A stretch of DNA of 64,000 bases from Dirofilaria immitis (GCA_024305405.1 JAKNDB010000053.1:789339-853338); one strand, 5' to 3'; counted from the stretch's first letter, positions 29,161 through 43,963 are shown. Made by a program: numbers and translations. Notes: generated from the sequence alone by a model not told the origin.

Positions 29161-29626
29161 ATGATTATGGATGATATATATAGATATAAATAGCAATAAT
29201 AATTTATCTTAGCAATTAAAATACAAATATAACGAAGCAATTTTTAAATATTTTGTAACTAAAATACTCATTAGAAGTATTTTAAAAAAGAAAAAAAAGT
29301 TCATTAAAGCTGGTTATTGCTGAAGTGCTCCTCTCTCTCTCTCTCTCTCGATACCACTCTGAAATGTAAAAAATCTTCACAGCAAATAATAATGATTGCT
29401 AGGTTTGTTTTCCTCTGACAGTTGTTCATAGTTTTCAGTTTTCATCTTTGAATTATTAATAAAATTTAATGTTCTCATCAACCAACGATTTCATCTAATT
29501 AATAATTGGAAGATAACTGTTGTTATCATCTTCAAAATTTTTCGAGATTCAACTATCTATTGTTAATTATTATATATTAATTAGAAATAGCTTATAAATG
29601 TGATAATAAATGTACATATAATGCGT

Positions 29627-29767
29627 GAGCATCTGATACGGAATAAATTATTAGATCAACTCAATAGGATAAGTTTATATCATAATTTTCATAAAAGGAA
29701 AGTGATGAATATACTGCATGAGCATCTGATATGGAATAAATTATTAGATCAATCCAATAGAATAAAT
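29627..29767. repeat. Direct repeat of about 48 bp, offset 93 bp
   Basis: gagcatctgata.ggaataaattattagatcaa occurs at 29627 and 29720. Both copies fall in a stop-free stretch on the plus strand (29600-29875), giving a repeated peptide (EHLI.NKLLDQ). No family is recognisable, so it is treated as repeat DNA. Confidence 0.8.
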
Positions 29768-30333
29768 TTTTTCTCACGAAAGATTTTTTTTTCCACAAAA
29801 GTTTTACAAATGGAAATTCCTTTATTTCTATCTCATTTCATTGTTAATAGGATTAACATTGTTATATTTGCATAATTGCTAATCAAATTAGTTTAAGGTT
29901 ATTTTGATTTCTCATTTTGACAACCTAATCTATGATATTTTATTCCGTATTAAATGTATCATCATCCTATCTATGATATCATTTTCATTTCTAAAAATAG
30001 ATTTCAATTTAAAAAATGTTTATTTCAAAGATTGCAACTGTTAAGTTGAAGTGATGATGATACATTTATTTAGTAGCTCGTAGAAATGACTTATTTTTGA
30101 ATCAGTTTATTATTTATCGCAGATCAATATCAGAATGATATAGATTACAGAGTTTTTTTTTTTTTTTTAAATTCTCATTAAATTAATAACAAGTGACAAT
30201 GATTAGATTTGTCAGTATATGTTTTAAAGATAAAAATTAGTTTGAACGAAAGATTAGGAATAGAAAAAATAAGTTAATAAGTTTGATTATTATTGTCGGA
30301 TAGTCTTAAATTCATTTCTAATTAATTCATTTC

Positions 30334-30427
30334 CATTTTCTTATTAAGAAATATTCTTCGAATTTTTCTTAAATGCAAATCATTTTCTTATTAAGAAATA
30401 TTTTTCGAATTTTTCTTAAATGCAAAC
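30334..30427. repeat. 47-bp tandem pair
   Basis: cattttcttattaagaaata... at 30334-30380 is followed immediately by a second copy at 30381-30427 with one visible substitution. Confidence 0.9.
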
Positions 30428-31754
30428 ATTTCATTTCAAAAATAAATGATAAGGAAAGTATTTCAAATAGATGAACTAAGTATAGTCATAAATAATTTAT
30501 CAAAATATTTTTTCACACATTGCTATTAATTCAAAAAAAAAAAGAAAAGAAGGAGGAAAAATTAATTGAAATTTAAGATCAAACTTCAATCGCAGGAAAA
30601 AATTTTGCTGAAATATAAAAAAATATTAAAAGAGATGAAAGAGGACAGAACAATTTTTAGTTTTTAGTAAAGAAAGCTGAAATTTTGATTGCGAAAAACT
30701 AATTCATCTAATCATATTATCATGATAATTTTAGATCACATCACTATCATTCTTTTTCTTCAAAGATATCAATTTAAATGTCTAATATGTTTAATAATAA
30801 AAATTGTCGTGGAAGATTTATCTTGTGATATTGATAAATTGGAAGTTTGAATAGACATTTTTAGTGTAAGAAGTTTAATTGATTGTGATGGATTTTATTC
30901 GTCGCAACTACGATAAGCAAATTTAGTAGAAATATGGCGAATAGATAAATATTTTTACAAGGAAAGAAATCGTCGTTGATATTAGGAATTGCAAGAAATC
31001 GATCGTCGAATAATCGATCGTAGTCAGAATGAGTTAAAAGAAGAACGTAAGAAGAAGTAAGAAGTAATGAAGAAGTAAATATGACGAAGCAATCAATCAA
31101 CCTCTATCGAAAAATGACCCTTTTTATTGTAAAGATTGTTTACAATTTTATTAACAATATCTAATGACCTGAAGAATGATGATATGTGCAGATCTAATTA
31201 GTTACAATGCTTAAAAAATATCGGATCGCGATCTGATCGATTATAATACATTAAGTAATATTTTCCAATAATTATGACATTGATCTTTAAAAGGGATGAA
31301 TTTTTTTTTTTTTTAGGAAATATAAAAATAATTTTATATTACAAAATCTCTTAGCCACACTTTAATATAGTAATAATACAAATATCTTAGATTATTTCTT
31401 AACATATTTATATTTTAAAATATTTCGATTATTCCTATAAAAACAATAAAAATAAATAAATAAAAATCAAAATTATTATCTGAGAATAAGCATGAAAATT
31501 ATTCATTTCTTAATTTATCAAAATTTTTTATTTATAAATTTTCGTAAAATAAATTATATCGTATAATTTAATTATTTTTCAATATATTTTCATTTTTATT
31601 AACATAAGACAAAAATTCTTTTCACAAATTGATAACAGGATATTCACATCAAGTTTATTATAATTATAAAATATATGAGATAAAATTTTTTTATTCTAAA
31701 ACATACATATATTATCATTATCGCTATTAATTAATGAATGTCCCTTAATGAATT

Positions 31755-31985
31755 GCTGAATGAGTATACGTGGTTGAATATACGTGAATATACGTGACTG
31801 AATATACGTGGATGAATAAGCGTGTAAATAATTGCATGGATGAATGATATTATGATGTGCAAATGAATTTTTGTTTAAACATGCATATATTTTAATATAT
31901 TATCAACGCTTTTGATTAATTAACGCTTAATTTTGTTACGTAAGTGTACGTGAGTTAATCTGCGTGGATGTGCGTGTGAATGAAT
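31755..31985. repeat. Short-period tandem array of tgaatatacgtg-like units
   Basis: A run of about 12-bp units (tgaatatacgtg, tgaatatacgtgactg, gatgaataagcgtg) at 31755-31822, with a related GTG-rich block at about 31940-31985 (gtgtacgtgagt, ctgcgtggatgtgcgtgtg). ACGTG cores are strikingly enriched compared with the surroundings. Confidence 0.7.
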
Positions 31986-33972
31986 ATATGATGAATAATA
32001 GATGAATTATATGAATAGTACTAGTGAAGAATTAAATTTAAAAAAGTAACAAATTGATAGCATTATACAAAAATTCGGTATGATAATTTTCGATGAAAAG
32101 CCTAAACAGTTTTCTCGAAAACTTTTCCAATGAGCAATGATATTGCTTGACAGTATTATTGAAAATGTTTACTTAAATAGAAATGAGCAACTAAATTTAA
32201 CTATTAACTATTTTAATTAAAATCAATTTAGTTTTAATTTTAATTCTAAGCAAATATCATTTACTGAATTGCTAAGCTTATCATATATTGTAGAGAAATA
32301 ACTGTTTACTTAATCATTGATAGCGATCAATTGATAAATAATTTGTTTTGTTTTATCCAATCAAAATTTAGATCAAATACTTTTTTTTTACTTTTTTAAA
32401 AAATTTAGTAGCACATATTTAATTATTTCAGAAGCATTCGGCTTCCGATAACTCATACAATCATAGTATCAAACTATAATTTCAATATATTCAAAGTTAG
32501 TATTAGTATCGTTGATAAAATTGAAAACTCTTACAAAAAACCCTCTCCTATCATATTTTTATTGAACACGGTATGATAGCTCAAAAAAAAATTTTTTTTT
32601 CTTAATTTATTTCTCAAACTAAAAATTATTTAAATTTAGTTTAATTTTCAGCATTAATTTTAACTAAATTTTTTGAAATGAAATTAAATAAAAACTTATA
32701 GATGTCGAAGTATATATACATATATATATATATATATGTGAATCATTCAAGGTTTATTTTCTCTAAGCATCATCTGTTTTTTTTTTTTCAATATTTGATT
32801 TTTGTTTACAAATTCAAATATAATTAATTTATTTAACTTCTCATTCCACTATAAAGCTATTTTTTTCTTCGAATTTTTTTGCCAAATTTATAGAAAGAAT
32901 TAAAAAGAAATATAATTCATTAGATAATTCTTAAAATCAATTGATCAATCAATAATCAATAAATTAAGTGAATCAATTAGATAATTATATATTTGATTCG
33001 TTTGTTAATAATTATTAATTCATCCATCAATAAATTCAATCTAGAAATTCTATTTTAAAAAAAAAGCGAGATATTTTAATATGCCAAATAATCGAAAAAT
33101 TATTTGGCAATATTTTAGGAATATTTAATATTAGATAAGAAATGAAAAAAAACAAATTTAAATCCATTCATCCATCAAATTTCATGATTTATTGATCGAT
33201 TAATTGTTTTTTTTTAATTCTACCTGAATTTATTTAATGCATTCTTATTATTCATAAATTTGATAATTTCAATACTTGGCTTTTATTATAAGCATTTGTA
33301 ATATCGTTTTATATTTTAGCACTATTATTACTTTTTTACAAAAAAAAGAAAAAATGATATTAGAAATGATTTAATTAAAATATGGCAACTATTTATTTCG
33401 TTACATATTTCCTTTTTTTTCTTGCAAATATAATTAGTTTTCGCAAGAAAGTAATGTAAATAAAAAAAGAAGAAGTAAATTTTTATTATCATATTTATTA
33501 CACATTTTTAATTAATTACAATTAATATTAAAATGGAATAATTATTTAATATGCACAATAAATATACTATAAATAAAAAGATTATACGTATATTATTGCA
33601 ACAGTGAGAAAAATTTTTGCAAGATTTCCATCATCCTATAATATTTGATTTTATAAATTTTTTTTTTGTTTTTTCAATACTAATTTTTTGTTTAGCAAAT
33701 AATTTTTTAATATATAATAGATATTTATTAAGTTTATGTATTTTTCTTAATTTTTTGAACCTAATTTTTTTGTTTTCAATTCATTTTTTCAATTAATAAA
33801 TATTTTATTGATTACAATTTATTTATGATATATATAGAAGTTAGAATGTTCCTATGAATAGAAGAAATATGAGATACCTAGTTGAAAATTGTAAATGTTA
33901 TTTATCAATAAAATATAATGGATGGATTATAGTGATTTAGATAAAATTGGATATTAAAATTTCGTAAATATA

Positions 33973-33978
33973 TTTATT
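33973..33978 (-). other. Possible polyadenylation signal of unc-1
   Basis: AATAAA on the minus strand about 90 bp past the unc-1 stop codon. Such hexamers are frequent by chance in DNA this AT-rich. Confidence 0.3.
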
Positions 33979-34066
33979 CATTTTCTTATATTATCAAATT
34001 TCTTCTTATATAATGATATATATGTTTTCTTATTTGTTTTCCTTGTTTCTCTCCATTTTGATATAT

Positions 34067-37000
34067 TTAATTATCTTTTTTCATAAATGCTCCAAACATT
34101 TCCACCGGTACAGGAAATACAATTGTTGAATTGTGTTCCGCCCTGTAAAATAAAATAGTATTTTGTATAATCACTTTTATTATTATTTTATTTATCTATG
34201 ATAACTTAATGATATGATTGCTGCGAATATCATTTATTATTATTTTATTACTTATTCATTATTTTCGTCTATATTTCATCAATTATAAATGCAATAAGCT
34301 CTTAGCAACTGTTATAAAAATCTAAAAACATTTTAATTATTAATAACAATAAATAATATGTTTTTACCTATTTGAATGATTAAATAGTTTTAATTCTATG
34401 AATATAATTATCAAATTTTTAACACTTTTTCGACGATATTAATTTCTACGAGAATTTGAAACAAAAAAAAAAAGAAAAAGGAAAAGAAAGATCATACGCG
34501 ATACTATTCAATGCTTGAAGATGTCGTAATTGTAAAGCTACCGGATTTGATTGAATTACATCGGCAGCTTCTTTAAGTGCTCGAGATGCCTTTAATTAGA
34601 TGAATAATTATAATAAATAAGCATAATTAAATCATTAAACAATTTAATGAAATTAAATTATCCAATAATTTTATATTATTTCATTAAAATATTCAAAAAC
34701 ATTTAATTCATATATTTTCGTAATATTATTAAAATGGAATTATTATTAATAAAAGTTGAAATACTAAAATGATTATAATATTGCGATTATCATCTAAGAA
34801 AATGCATTTTGTGAAAAATGATGATATATTGTATAATTGAAAAGATAATGATATTTTTTTATTATTGAAATTTGAATAGTTTTAAATTTTCTTATCAATA
34901 TATATTGAATGATTAGAGAAGTGATAAGGAGTGATTTCAATGATTTTTTTTTTTAGTTTTATGTGAACTTACTTTTTGTTCACCTTCTGCTGCAACTACT
35001 TTAGCTCGAGCTTCACGTGCGGCTTCTGCTTCCGCTGCCATCGCACGTGTTAATTGTTGAGGTAATCTGATATCTTTCACTTCTACTCGTTCTACCTGTA
35101 ATTTTTATCATTGATAAGACAGCTAATAATATTAGAAAATCATCTCCAAATTTTCCAATAATTATCTTTTCACTTATTGATAATGAGTATGCAAAAGTTT
35201 ATTTTTAAGAATGCAAAGATATTCAAAAATAAAAATAATTTTTAAACCTTAACACCCCAATGTTCTGTTCCTTCATCCAAAATAGTTTCACAAAGTTGGG
35301 CAATGGCTTCTCGTTCGGTTAACATTTCCGTTAATGTTTTCATACCTAAAAATATGGGATCATTTTTTTCTCCTTCCCTAAACTTTATATATCACTGTGT
35401 TGATATAAAAATAAAACTTAGATGTTATTATGTTACTATGATAATAGTCTAATTTAATTCAATATAAAATAATTTTAATGATAAAAAAGTTTACTGTGGA
35501 AAAATAATAGAAAATTCTTTTTCTTCAGAATTAAATTATATCTTTTTCTCTTATCTTTTTGATCAAACATCAATGTTTTCAATTAATGATAATTGAAAGT
35601 TTGCAATTTTAAAAGTTAGAAAAATACATTTTTGTTTAACCTATTTAGCGAGATGATAAAAGCATGTTTATCGTTGTCGAACGAATATAAACAAACTTTT
35701 AAATTATTCTTTAAAAATATAAGTTTGTGTAATAAATAAGAAATAAATTTTATTTATAATAAAATATGAAATAATTCTTTTTTTTCTTGCAAAAATTTAA
35801 TTAATTCAAAAATTTAACAATCATAAATATCTCTAATTAGTTAAAATTATATATTAATTTAGGCATTTTAAAATTTAAAAATCATCTATCATTTTAATTA
35901 TTTCAAGAAATATTCAATTACCAAGAGCGTTACGTAAAGTTGTTTGAGCGAGTAATTTCGTAGAATAGATTGCATCATCAACGTTGTTTACGGAAGCAAT
36001 TGGATCAGATGTACGAAAATAGACGACAGCATCAACAGATACCGTTACCGAATCCTTTGAAAGAATCTCTTGCGGAGGCACTGCATATGATACAACCCTG
36101 AAAATTTTAAAAGTTCCAATTAATTTTATAAAAACTTAAAACTTAGTAAGAAAAAAAAGAGAGCTTTATTTTTTTAATAAATATATTTTGCATGATATTT
36201 ATAAAATTGATTATAGTATTTGCTAAAAGTTCAATTAATAATAACAGTGATAATAATAATTGACAATTAATATTTAAAACAATTAAATATCATAAATATA
36301 ATATCAAAATTGATATCATTTGAAGAAAGAGAAAAAACAAATATTATCAATTTCTTTTCATTTCATAGATCGAACGTCTAAATTTAAAACTTTAAAATTA
36401 GCAATAATTTGATGGAAAAAAAAGAGAGAAGAAATAGAATATATAGTATATCTTATTGTTCATTTGCTATCATTTTTCATTCTTTTCTTTTTAGTAAAAA
36501 AAAGAATTTTTTTCAATAAAATTCATCAACAAATGAATGCTTACTTATTCATTCAATTGTAAAAATGTATCGAATAAAAGGAAAAAGAAAAAAAACAAAA
36601 CAAAAAGAAGAAATATTAAAAATATATATATATACCGTATAACTATTATTTGGGAAAATAATTTCTTCTTTTTTTCTTGTCTTTATTGACAATTTACCGT
36701 ATAACTACCATATGAAAAGTAAATCATTTAGCAAAAAAAAAGAAAATATTAGCCAAATTTGATAGTTAATTGTTAGAGCAATGAAATTTGTGCATTCTTC
36801 GATTGAATGAATACTTTAAAAGCAAAATTAATTTTGCTTAGTCAAAAAAAAAAGGAAAGAAAAAATTTAATAACATTTATTTGCAGGAATAGATGGATGA
36901 ATTATTTAGCTAATTATCTTATTTATGGATAAAAAATAATTGTTTTAGATAAAAAGAATCGTTAAAGATTTAAAAATAATTTAGGATGTTCGAAAATTTA

Positions 37001-39786
37001 GCTAATTATAATGATAGATAAAACTATATGTACTGATGAAAAAATAATGATAGGTAAAAGTATTGATAATTTATGATAATTAATATTAGCTATTAAATGA
37101 TTATAAAATCGTTTAATTCGTCGTGCAAAAAAAAATGTTAAATTTGTAATATTTGTTTTGATCAGAAAATTGCAAAATATTTTCTATCATATGAGAGACA
37201 GAAAAAGTATTTAATTAAAATATTTTGCTAATTTTTATTTTTGTTTCTAAAAAATTTTTATTTTACGATAAAATGAAGAAATTTTGCTAATAAAATGATC
37301 GTTTTCGTTTTCATTTTGAGTTAATTTCTATTTCTCAAATGTAATTACTATCTTTATTTCTTAGATAAAAATTTTATTTTTATTTCTTTCTTTTTCCTTC
37401 CTTTTCTTTTTCACATCTTCAAATATCAATTAGCTGAAAATTGCTTCATGATAGCTCAATGATTCGGTAATTTAGTATTTACCAATTCTTGCTTTTTTCA
37501 GCAATTTAGTAAATATTGAAATATTGCTCTTGCAGTAGATGCAAATTGTTAGCTGATAAACAAAGCTTAAATGTTAAATTATGCAATTTAATTTTCGTAT
37601 AGTCATATATGAAATTCTCAATTTGGATATCAAAAATTCTCGTTATAAAATTTGTTTCGTCTAGGGCTAAAATATAATTTAAACCTTTACTTGACACAAA
37701 TGTTGATTAGTTTCATTTGGCTTATATATTGACAGATAAAAATCTATAAATCTTTACTTGTCTGAATGCAACTATAATTAAAGAGTAGAGGATGATGAAA
37801 AAATATGGGAAGGCAAAAATGTGATTATTTTTTGCTAAATATTAATTATGAAATAGGATTGATCAGTTATCATTAACAGTATCATTAAATCTAAAGCATA
37901 GAAATGAATAGTTTGTGATTATTTTTAGACTAAAAATAAAAAATAATTTTAAAGAAAAAAGAATCGAAAAGATGAGGCGAGAATTAAATTTCTCGTCTCG
38001 TTTTATTTTTTCCATCCGAGAAATTTGTATTTTTCAATTTTGCTAAAATTTTTATTCTCATTTAACAAAATATTAATATGATTTTTTTTTGGAAAGAAAT
38101 TTATCTCTCTAAAAATTTTTCGCCTAATCTTTTAAACTATCGAAATTTACAAGAAGATATTAGCTTAGAATATTAATTTCTATTGAAATTTTATAACTTT
38201 GAAATGTTAGCATTTTATACCTGTTAATTAATGAGGTAAAAAACTAATGTTACTTCATAAACATTTCAAATAAATAAAATTGCTAAATATTGATTTGAGA
38301 CGATTAAATGATCGTGAACCAAATTAATTATCACTAATCTCTTAAATAAATTTATTATTATTCATAATTTTGAATTTGCGATAATTTTTTTGAATGAATG
38401 AAATGATAAGAAATAAAGTTAAATTTTAAGTTTTTTTCAAATTTATTTTTAAAAAATCCATTCATAATTTTTAAAGAATTTTTTAAAAAAATATAAAAAA
38501 TGATTAAAGATAATATTCGAAATAATAATAAATGTAAAAACAAATAATACAAAATATTTTCAAAATTACAACAAACAACTTAATAATAAAATGACGAACG
38601 AAATAAGTATTTTTGGAATGGATAAAAGAATAAATAAAAGATTAAAGAATAAATAATAATAGACAAGAAAATAAGAAGCAAAAAGAAATTCAAAATTTTT
38701 ATGTTTGATTATAGAAATTAATCTAACTAAAAGCATAATTATGATCAGCCATTACAGTATTAATGCGTTCTTTTTATTTTTAACAGTAATGAATAATATG
38801 CGGTAGCGGTATACTGTACTATATAATCATATGTGATATATATATACAAAAAAAAATAATAACCTAAGATCAATTTTCCTGTATGTATCGATGCATGGTA
38901 TAACAAATATCATGCCAGGTCCACGAGCGCCACCAAAAACCAATCGGCCAATTCGAAATATTACTACCCTTTCGTACTCTTTAATGACCTATATAACAGA
39001 ATAATTCATTTCATATATCTAATTGTAGATTCACAATTTTTAAATCGATATTTTACTCTTTATAGTACTGTTTCTGTTTACAGTATTACTTTTTGTTTAC
39101 AGTACTACTTTTGTTACAATAACACTTTTTGTTAACCTAATTTATGTCATTTGAGAAAATTTAAATGAGATTAATCGTTTAATATGAAACTTTTCAAATT
39201 AAATATTCAGTTCATTGCTAATTCATAATTAAACAACGATTAATTGAATATTAATCAATTTTGAAAAGATATTTATAAACAAAAATTCATATATATTGTA
39301 TCTACCTTTAAGCAAACACACATAGAAAATGGAAATGTAATTATGATCAGAATCCATGAAAGCACTAGCAGTGCATAACCAAATATGGTACCAATCGTTT
39401 CATAATCTGGTGGTACATCCTAAAATTAAAATTAGTATTATAGAAAATATAAACCATTGAATAGTAATAGTAATAATAGTAATATTATAGGCAAAAAAAT
39501 AATTTCGTCAAACCAGAAGTTTAATGAATATTGCTGTAATTCTTTCTAACTAAGCATTTTAAAAGATCTAACAAAAGTTTGGCCGAATTAAATGAAAAAT
39601 TTTCAATGTTCGTAGTGATACACGTTACGTCATTTTCGACATATGTTACGTCACTATCAGATGATACAAGAAATTGAGTATGAATCGTAAAATGTTTAGA
39701 ATTAAATTATTTAAAAAATTTGAATTTACCTGATTGGAAGAAGGTGTCACCCATTGTGGGTCCGTCCGGGCATTTTTTGAAGACAT
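34067..39786 (-). CDS. unc-1: Stomatin-family protein UNC-1, 8 exons, 286 aa
   Basis: Integral membrane SPFH/prohibitin-domain protein; in C. elegans UNC-1 controls excitability and gap-junction gating in neurons and muscle and volatile-anaesthetic sensitivity. Exons in coding order: 39786-39730, 39419-39306, 38988-38864, 36097-35922, 35345-35248, 35095-34973, 34589-34498, 34142-34067 (TAA). All phases match. The protein follows recalled C. elegans UNC-1 almost residue for residue: [20 protein letters not shown] at the N-terminus, a hydrophobic hairpin with the conserved proline and cysteines ([11 protein letters not shown], residues about 35-57), [38 protein letters not shown], an [16 protein letters not shown] helix and a [12 protein letters not shown] tail. 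The start is chosen at the ATG matching the worm start MSNK; the exon stays open 48 bp further to an acceptor at 39835. The gene is isolated, with long spacers on both sides, and nothing suggests damage. Confidence 0.97.
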
Positions 39787-39834
39787 TGACCCGTTGGAAC
39801 CCAACTTTGTTTTAACGTACACTTTCGATCCGTC

Positions 39835-39836
39835 CT
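39835..39836 (-). promoter_or_regulatory. Splice acceptor upstream of the unc-1 start (trans-splice or upstream exon)
   Basis: A good acceptor (CTAAATTTTAG) sits 48 bp before the chosen ATG, and the 16 intervening codons contain no stop (DGSKVYVKTK...). Either the spliced leader is added here, giving a short 5' UTR, or an upstream exon adds an alternative N-terminus. The sequence cannot separate the two. Confidence 0.55.
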
Positions 39837-42081
39837 AAAATTTAGTCTTTTGAATTTTTTAATTAAAAAATTATTAATTATTATTATGCACATATCGTAT
39901 TATTAATAGATATAATAATAATAGCAAATGAATAAATTATGAAAAATTCGAACAAAAATAGATGAATAATTAGTGATTGCCAAATCTGAAATAATTATAT
40001 ATGATACTGAAATATAAGCCAAGCATTAAAAAAAAAAAACTGAAGTGAGCCATGCGTAAAAAAACTTAGAGAATATAATAGACGTTATTTTATCTTATCT
40101 TTATAAAATTATTTTATTATTATTATTTACATTTCGATAATTCATTTTTGAATCTTTAAATAAAAGATTAATCTAACATAAAAATTCAGATGTTCAGTAA
40201 AATTATTGATTGATCCGTGTTATCATTCAATTTTGATTATTTATTAAACTAAAATTTATCATTGAATTGAAATGAATATATTCTTAAATTTTGAATTTTT
40301 TTAAAAAAACCAACTTATTTCATAATTAATTTGTATTTAGTTGTTATATTAACATTCATTCGATATAAATTGATAATTTTTAGAGATTAGATAAAATTTT
40401 ATAAACGAATTAATCATAACATTGTCAGTCTCGTTTAGATCAAAGCAAATAATTTAGTATTATTAATTATATATATGATAAATTTTAAAATCATATTATT
40501 CTTGAGAAGAATCATTTATGTAATTTGTTTACTTTCTTTTTCATATTCTTATTTTCAACAGAAAAAAAATTTTGCAATAGAAAAAAATTAAAATGGATGA
40601 ATTAAATTGTATTAGTTTAAAAATATTTAATATAAAGAAAAATGAAAAAAAATTGATGTAAATTATAATAAAAGGCCATATCGAATATTTTTATTGTTTA
40701 GTAAAATTTTCACTTAAAAATAGATTTCTTTCTCGAAAATATTTCTCGTTAGAAAAAAAAAGCAAGTAAGATTTAAAATAAATTTAAGTCTTTGTCAAGA
40801 AAATAAAACAAGCAAAAATTTAGATTTGATATTACAATTATAGGCGTTAAATATAATTTGCAAGTTAAACTAATAATTAAATTTTGTATAATTAGAAAAA
40901 TCAAAATTAAATAGACATGTATGATAAAACGAAAAACATTATCACTCAATAAATCTGTTACATTGATAAGATTGTTGATAATAATATAAATGTAATCATA
41001 CTTTTTTTTGTTTGATAATACTGATAGAATATTCAATTTTTTTCTCAAAAATAATCAAACTAATTAAACTAATAAATGAATATTTTTGAAAATAATCAAA
41101 TAATAATTCAAATGATTGATTAATTGAAACAAATGATTGATAAATGCTAATTGAAATAAAAATCAAAGAAGAATACCAAAAGTGGAAAAATAAAAAGTTT
41201 TCGACGAACATTCCTATAAAATTGTTAAAATTTAGACCTCTGATAAGAAGATAATATAATAAGAGGATAATATTTTATATTTATATAACATCATTATTAT
41301 CATTTATTAGTCTTGGCTATTTTTCTTGGCTATTGCTGATATTAAAGGTGTTGGATGAAGAAGGTATGATTAAAAATGATAATAATGATGTTATATAAAT
41401 ATATATTTCAAAAAAATATTCATATATACATACGTATATATATATATATATTATAGAGCGATAAAAAGAACTTGCCCCTATTAAATTTATCAGATTATTT
41501 ATCGATAAACTTTTGATAAGTTAACGTTTTGAAAAATAATGCAAAGATTCTTTCTAAAGATATAATGACAATTTAAAAAAAAAATAAATAAAAACGAAAA
41601 AAGTAAATATTGATTTAAAGTTTTAAAAGATACGAAAATAAAAGAAAGGATATATATATATGTCTTTCAAAAATTTTAATTCTTAACTTAGATAAAGCAA
41701 GAAAGAAATGAAATGTAATGTAAATAAGGAAGAGAAAATGTCATGTCAATTTTAAATATATGTTGAAATTTGATTTTCAAAAATGGTCAATTAAAATTAA
41801 TGCTATAATAATCCGTATGGTAAAGATCTAATATTTTCAATGATTTAACATTTAGTTAAAATTATCATCACTTTTTTTCTTTAATTCAAATATAATCTTT
41901 TGTTAAATAATGATAAGCTGAAAAAGGGATATTTCAAATTTTTATTTTGTGAATAAATAGAAAGTGAAAGAAATTTGAGAAGACATTGGCTGATATAAGC
42001 AACATCGACACTTCTCGAAGATTATATAATGATAGTAGGAGGTGATGGAGGAGAAGACGAAGAAGTTACAATAAGGCAGAG

Positions 42082-42132
42082 AGAAGAGAGAGAGAGAGAA
42101 AGAGAGGGAGAGAGAGGGAGAGAGAGAGAGAG
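42082..42132. repeat. (GA)n microsatellite
   Basis: Almost pure gagagaga with occasional gg or aa interruptions. Confidence 0.9.
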
Positions 42133-43794
42133 ATGAGGCAAATATATTTGCTATTTTTCTTCAATCTGTCCTAGCCTTTTAAGGCCTTATTTCTTGATCG
42201 ATTCGATGAAATTTGATTAAAGGATTGAAGATAGGACATCATTATGCTTTATACGATGAAAATGAAAATTGATATAACTATACAACTGCTATTTCTCCCA
42301 TTTGATTAACATATTTATTTTAGACTTAATAATAAATAATTTTAAATTTTAGATCAAATTTTAATCTTAAAATTTCAAAATATTTTTAAAAAAAAAAATT
42401 AAATATAAACAAACATATACATACATATATATATATATAAGAGAAAAAGAGATAAAAAGAAAAATTAAATATAAACAAAGCATACGTATATATATATAAA
42501 GAGAGAGAAAGAGAAAGAGATTTATAATTCGATGAAAATATATATATATATATATTCATATCCTAATAAATAAATCATTTTTAATAATTTGATAGAATGT
42601 AAATAATAAAAATAATTTTAGAATTTACAAAATTTTTTTTTAAACATATAAATTAAAATTTACGAAAATATATGTATACATTAATGAATAAAAAGATTTT
42701 TTAAAAAAAAAATTTATTAATAATTTAATATTATAAACACACATACATTAGATGACAATATAAATAATAACACAAAAACAAAAATTTTATATTTATTCAT
42801 TGACAAATTGATAAAATTTTTAAAAATTATATAAAATTTAAAAATTTTTTTTTAGTAATATTTGATTATTTTTTGCTTTTTTTTATTTTCTCATTTCTTA
42901 TCTTATCATTATAATCATTTTCAATTGCATGATAACTGATATGCTTATATTACACAATTATCATTTATCAATTTTGCAAATTAGAACATAGAGAATGATA
43001 TATTTACTTCATTTATTCGACACATATTAATAAATGAACAATTTTTAATAATTTGATAAAACATAAATAGTAATTAATTTAAATCAAATATTAGCAATTA
43101 AATTGTTTACGATATATCTAAACTTGAAATATATCATTTTAATAGCATTTATAAATGAGTATTTTTAACATATATAATATAAATACTTATAAAATACTTA
43201 TAGAAAATAGTTGTATATATATAATTTTACAAAAATATCAAAATTATCCATTTTACGATAATTATAAATTTAATTTATAATTATATATAATAATAAATAA
43301 AAATATATAAATTAAAAAGAATTATTCAAAAATTTCTTAAATAAAATAAAAAAACTTAAAATAACTCATCTAATTACAAAAGACTTTCTCGAGATATAAA
43401 AAAATGTTGCAAATACTATCTAATGATGATGCCATTGTCTTTTTTCCTTACATTTCGAAATTGATATCTTAAATTTTCTAAAATTTTCCATTCATTCTCT
43501 TTCATTCATTCACAACAAAAGCATTTATTTCACATATATATTGATATGTATATATCAATCTGAATTTTATTTTAATTATTGCTATAGTATTCATGGATAG
43601 AAATTTTTTCCACAATTTCTCATTTCGAATTTTTTTTTTTATATCTTTTCATTAATTCGTAAAATAAAAAATTCATTAACTCGTAAAATAAAAAAGGAGG
43701 AAGTATTATGTATAATTTAATAATTGAAATTTATAATCTTTGATGAATTCAAATGAAAATTTATTTGTTGTTTTTTTTCAATATTAAAATTTAT

Positions 43795-43963
43795 GCTTAA
43801 AAATATAAAATATATATTATTTTATTGATAATTTTAATCAATGATAACATTTTGAATATATGCATGATAAGTAAATGCTTAAAAAATATAAAATATATAT
43901 TATTTTATTGATAATTTTAATCAATGATAACATTTTGAATATATGCATGATAAGTTAATGCTT
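43795..43963. repeat. 82-bp tandem pair
   Basis: Units starting gcttaaaaa.tataaaat at 43795 and 43877 are nearly identical across the full 82 bp, ending ...gcatgataagt.aat before the next gctt. Confidence 0.9.

Larger units (their letters stand above)
28629..34066. other. 5.4-kb spacer between the PP2C start and the unc-1 end, no supported gene
   Basis: Upstream of the PP2C ATG there is an A-run preceded by a possible acceptor (..GTAAGAG). The rest is AT-rich with short tandem repeats (28997-29160, 29627-29767, 30334-30427, 31755-31985), a (CT)n run at about 29330-29348 and an (AT)n run near 32712-32738. The PP2C promoter probably lies in the first part, but no motif can be assigned. Confidence 0.7.

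Noticed and set aside
30861..31100. 79-codon minus-strand ORF with a hydrophobic tail
   Set aside because: No start context, splice sites or family; it includes short inverted cgatcg motifs and simple repeats, so it is treated as spacer.
43380..43450. Possible first exon of unc-1 (MASSLDSICN..., minus strand)
   Set aside because: Phase would fit the open extension at 39834, but the donor would be a poor GTCTTT and the peptide has no support from the family.
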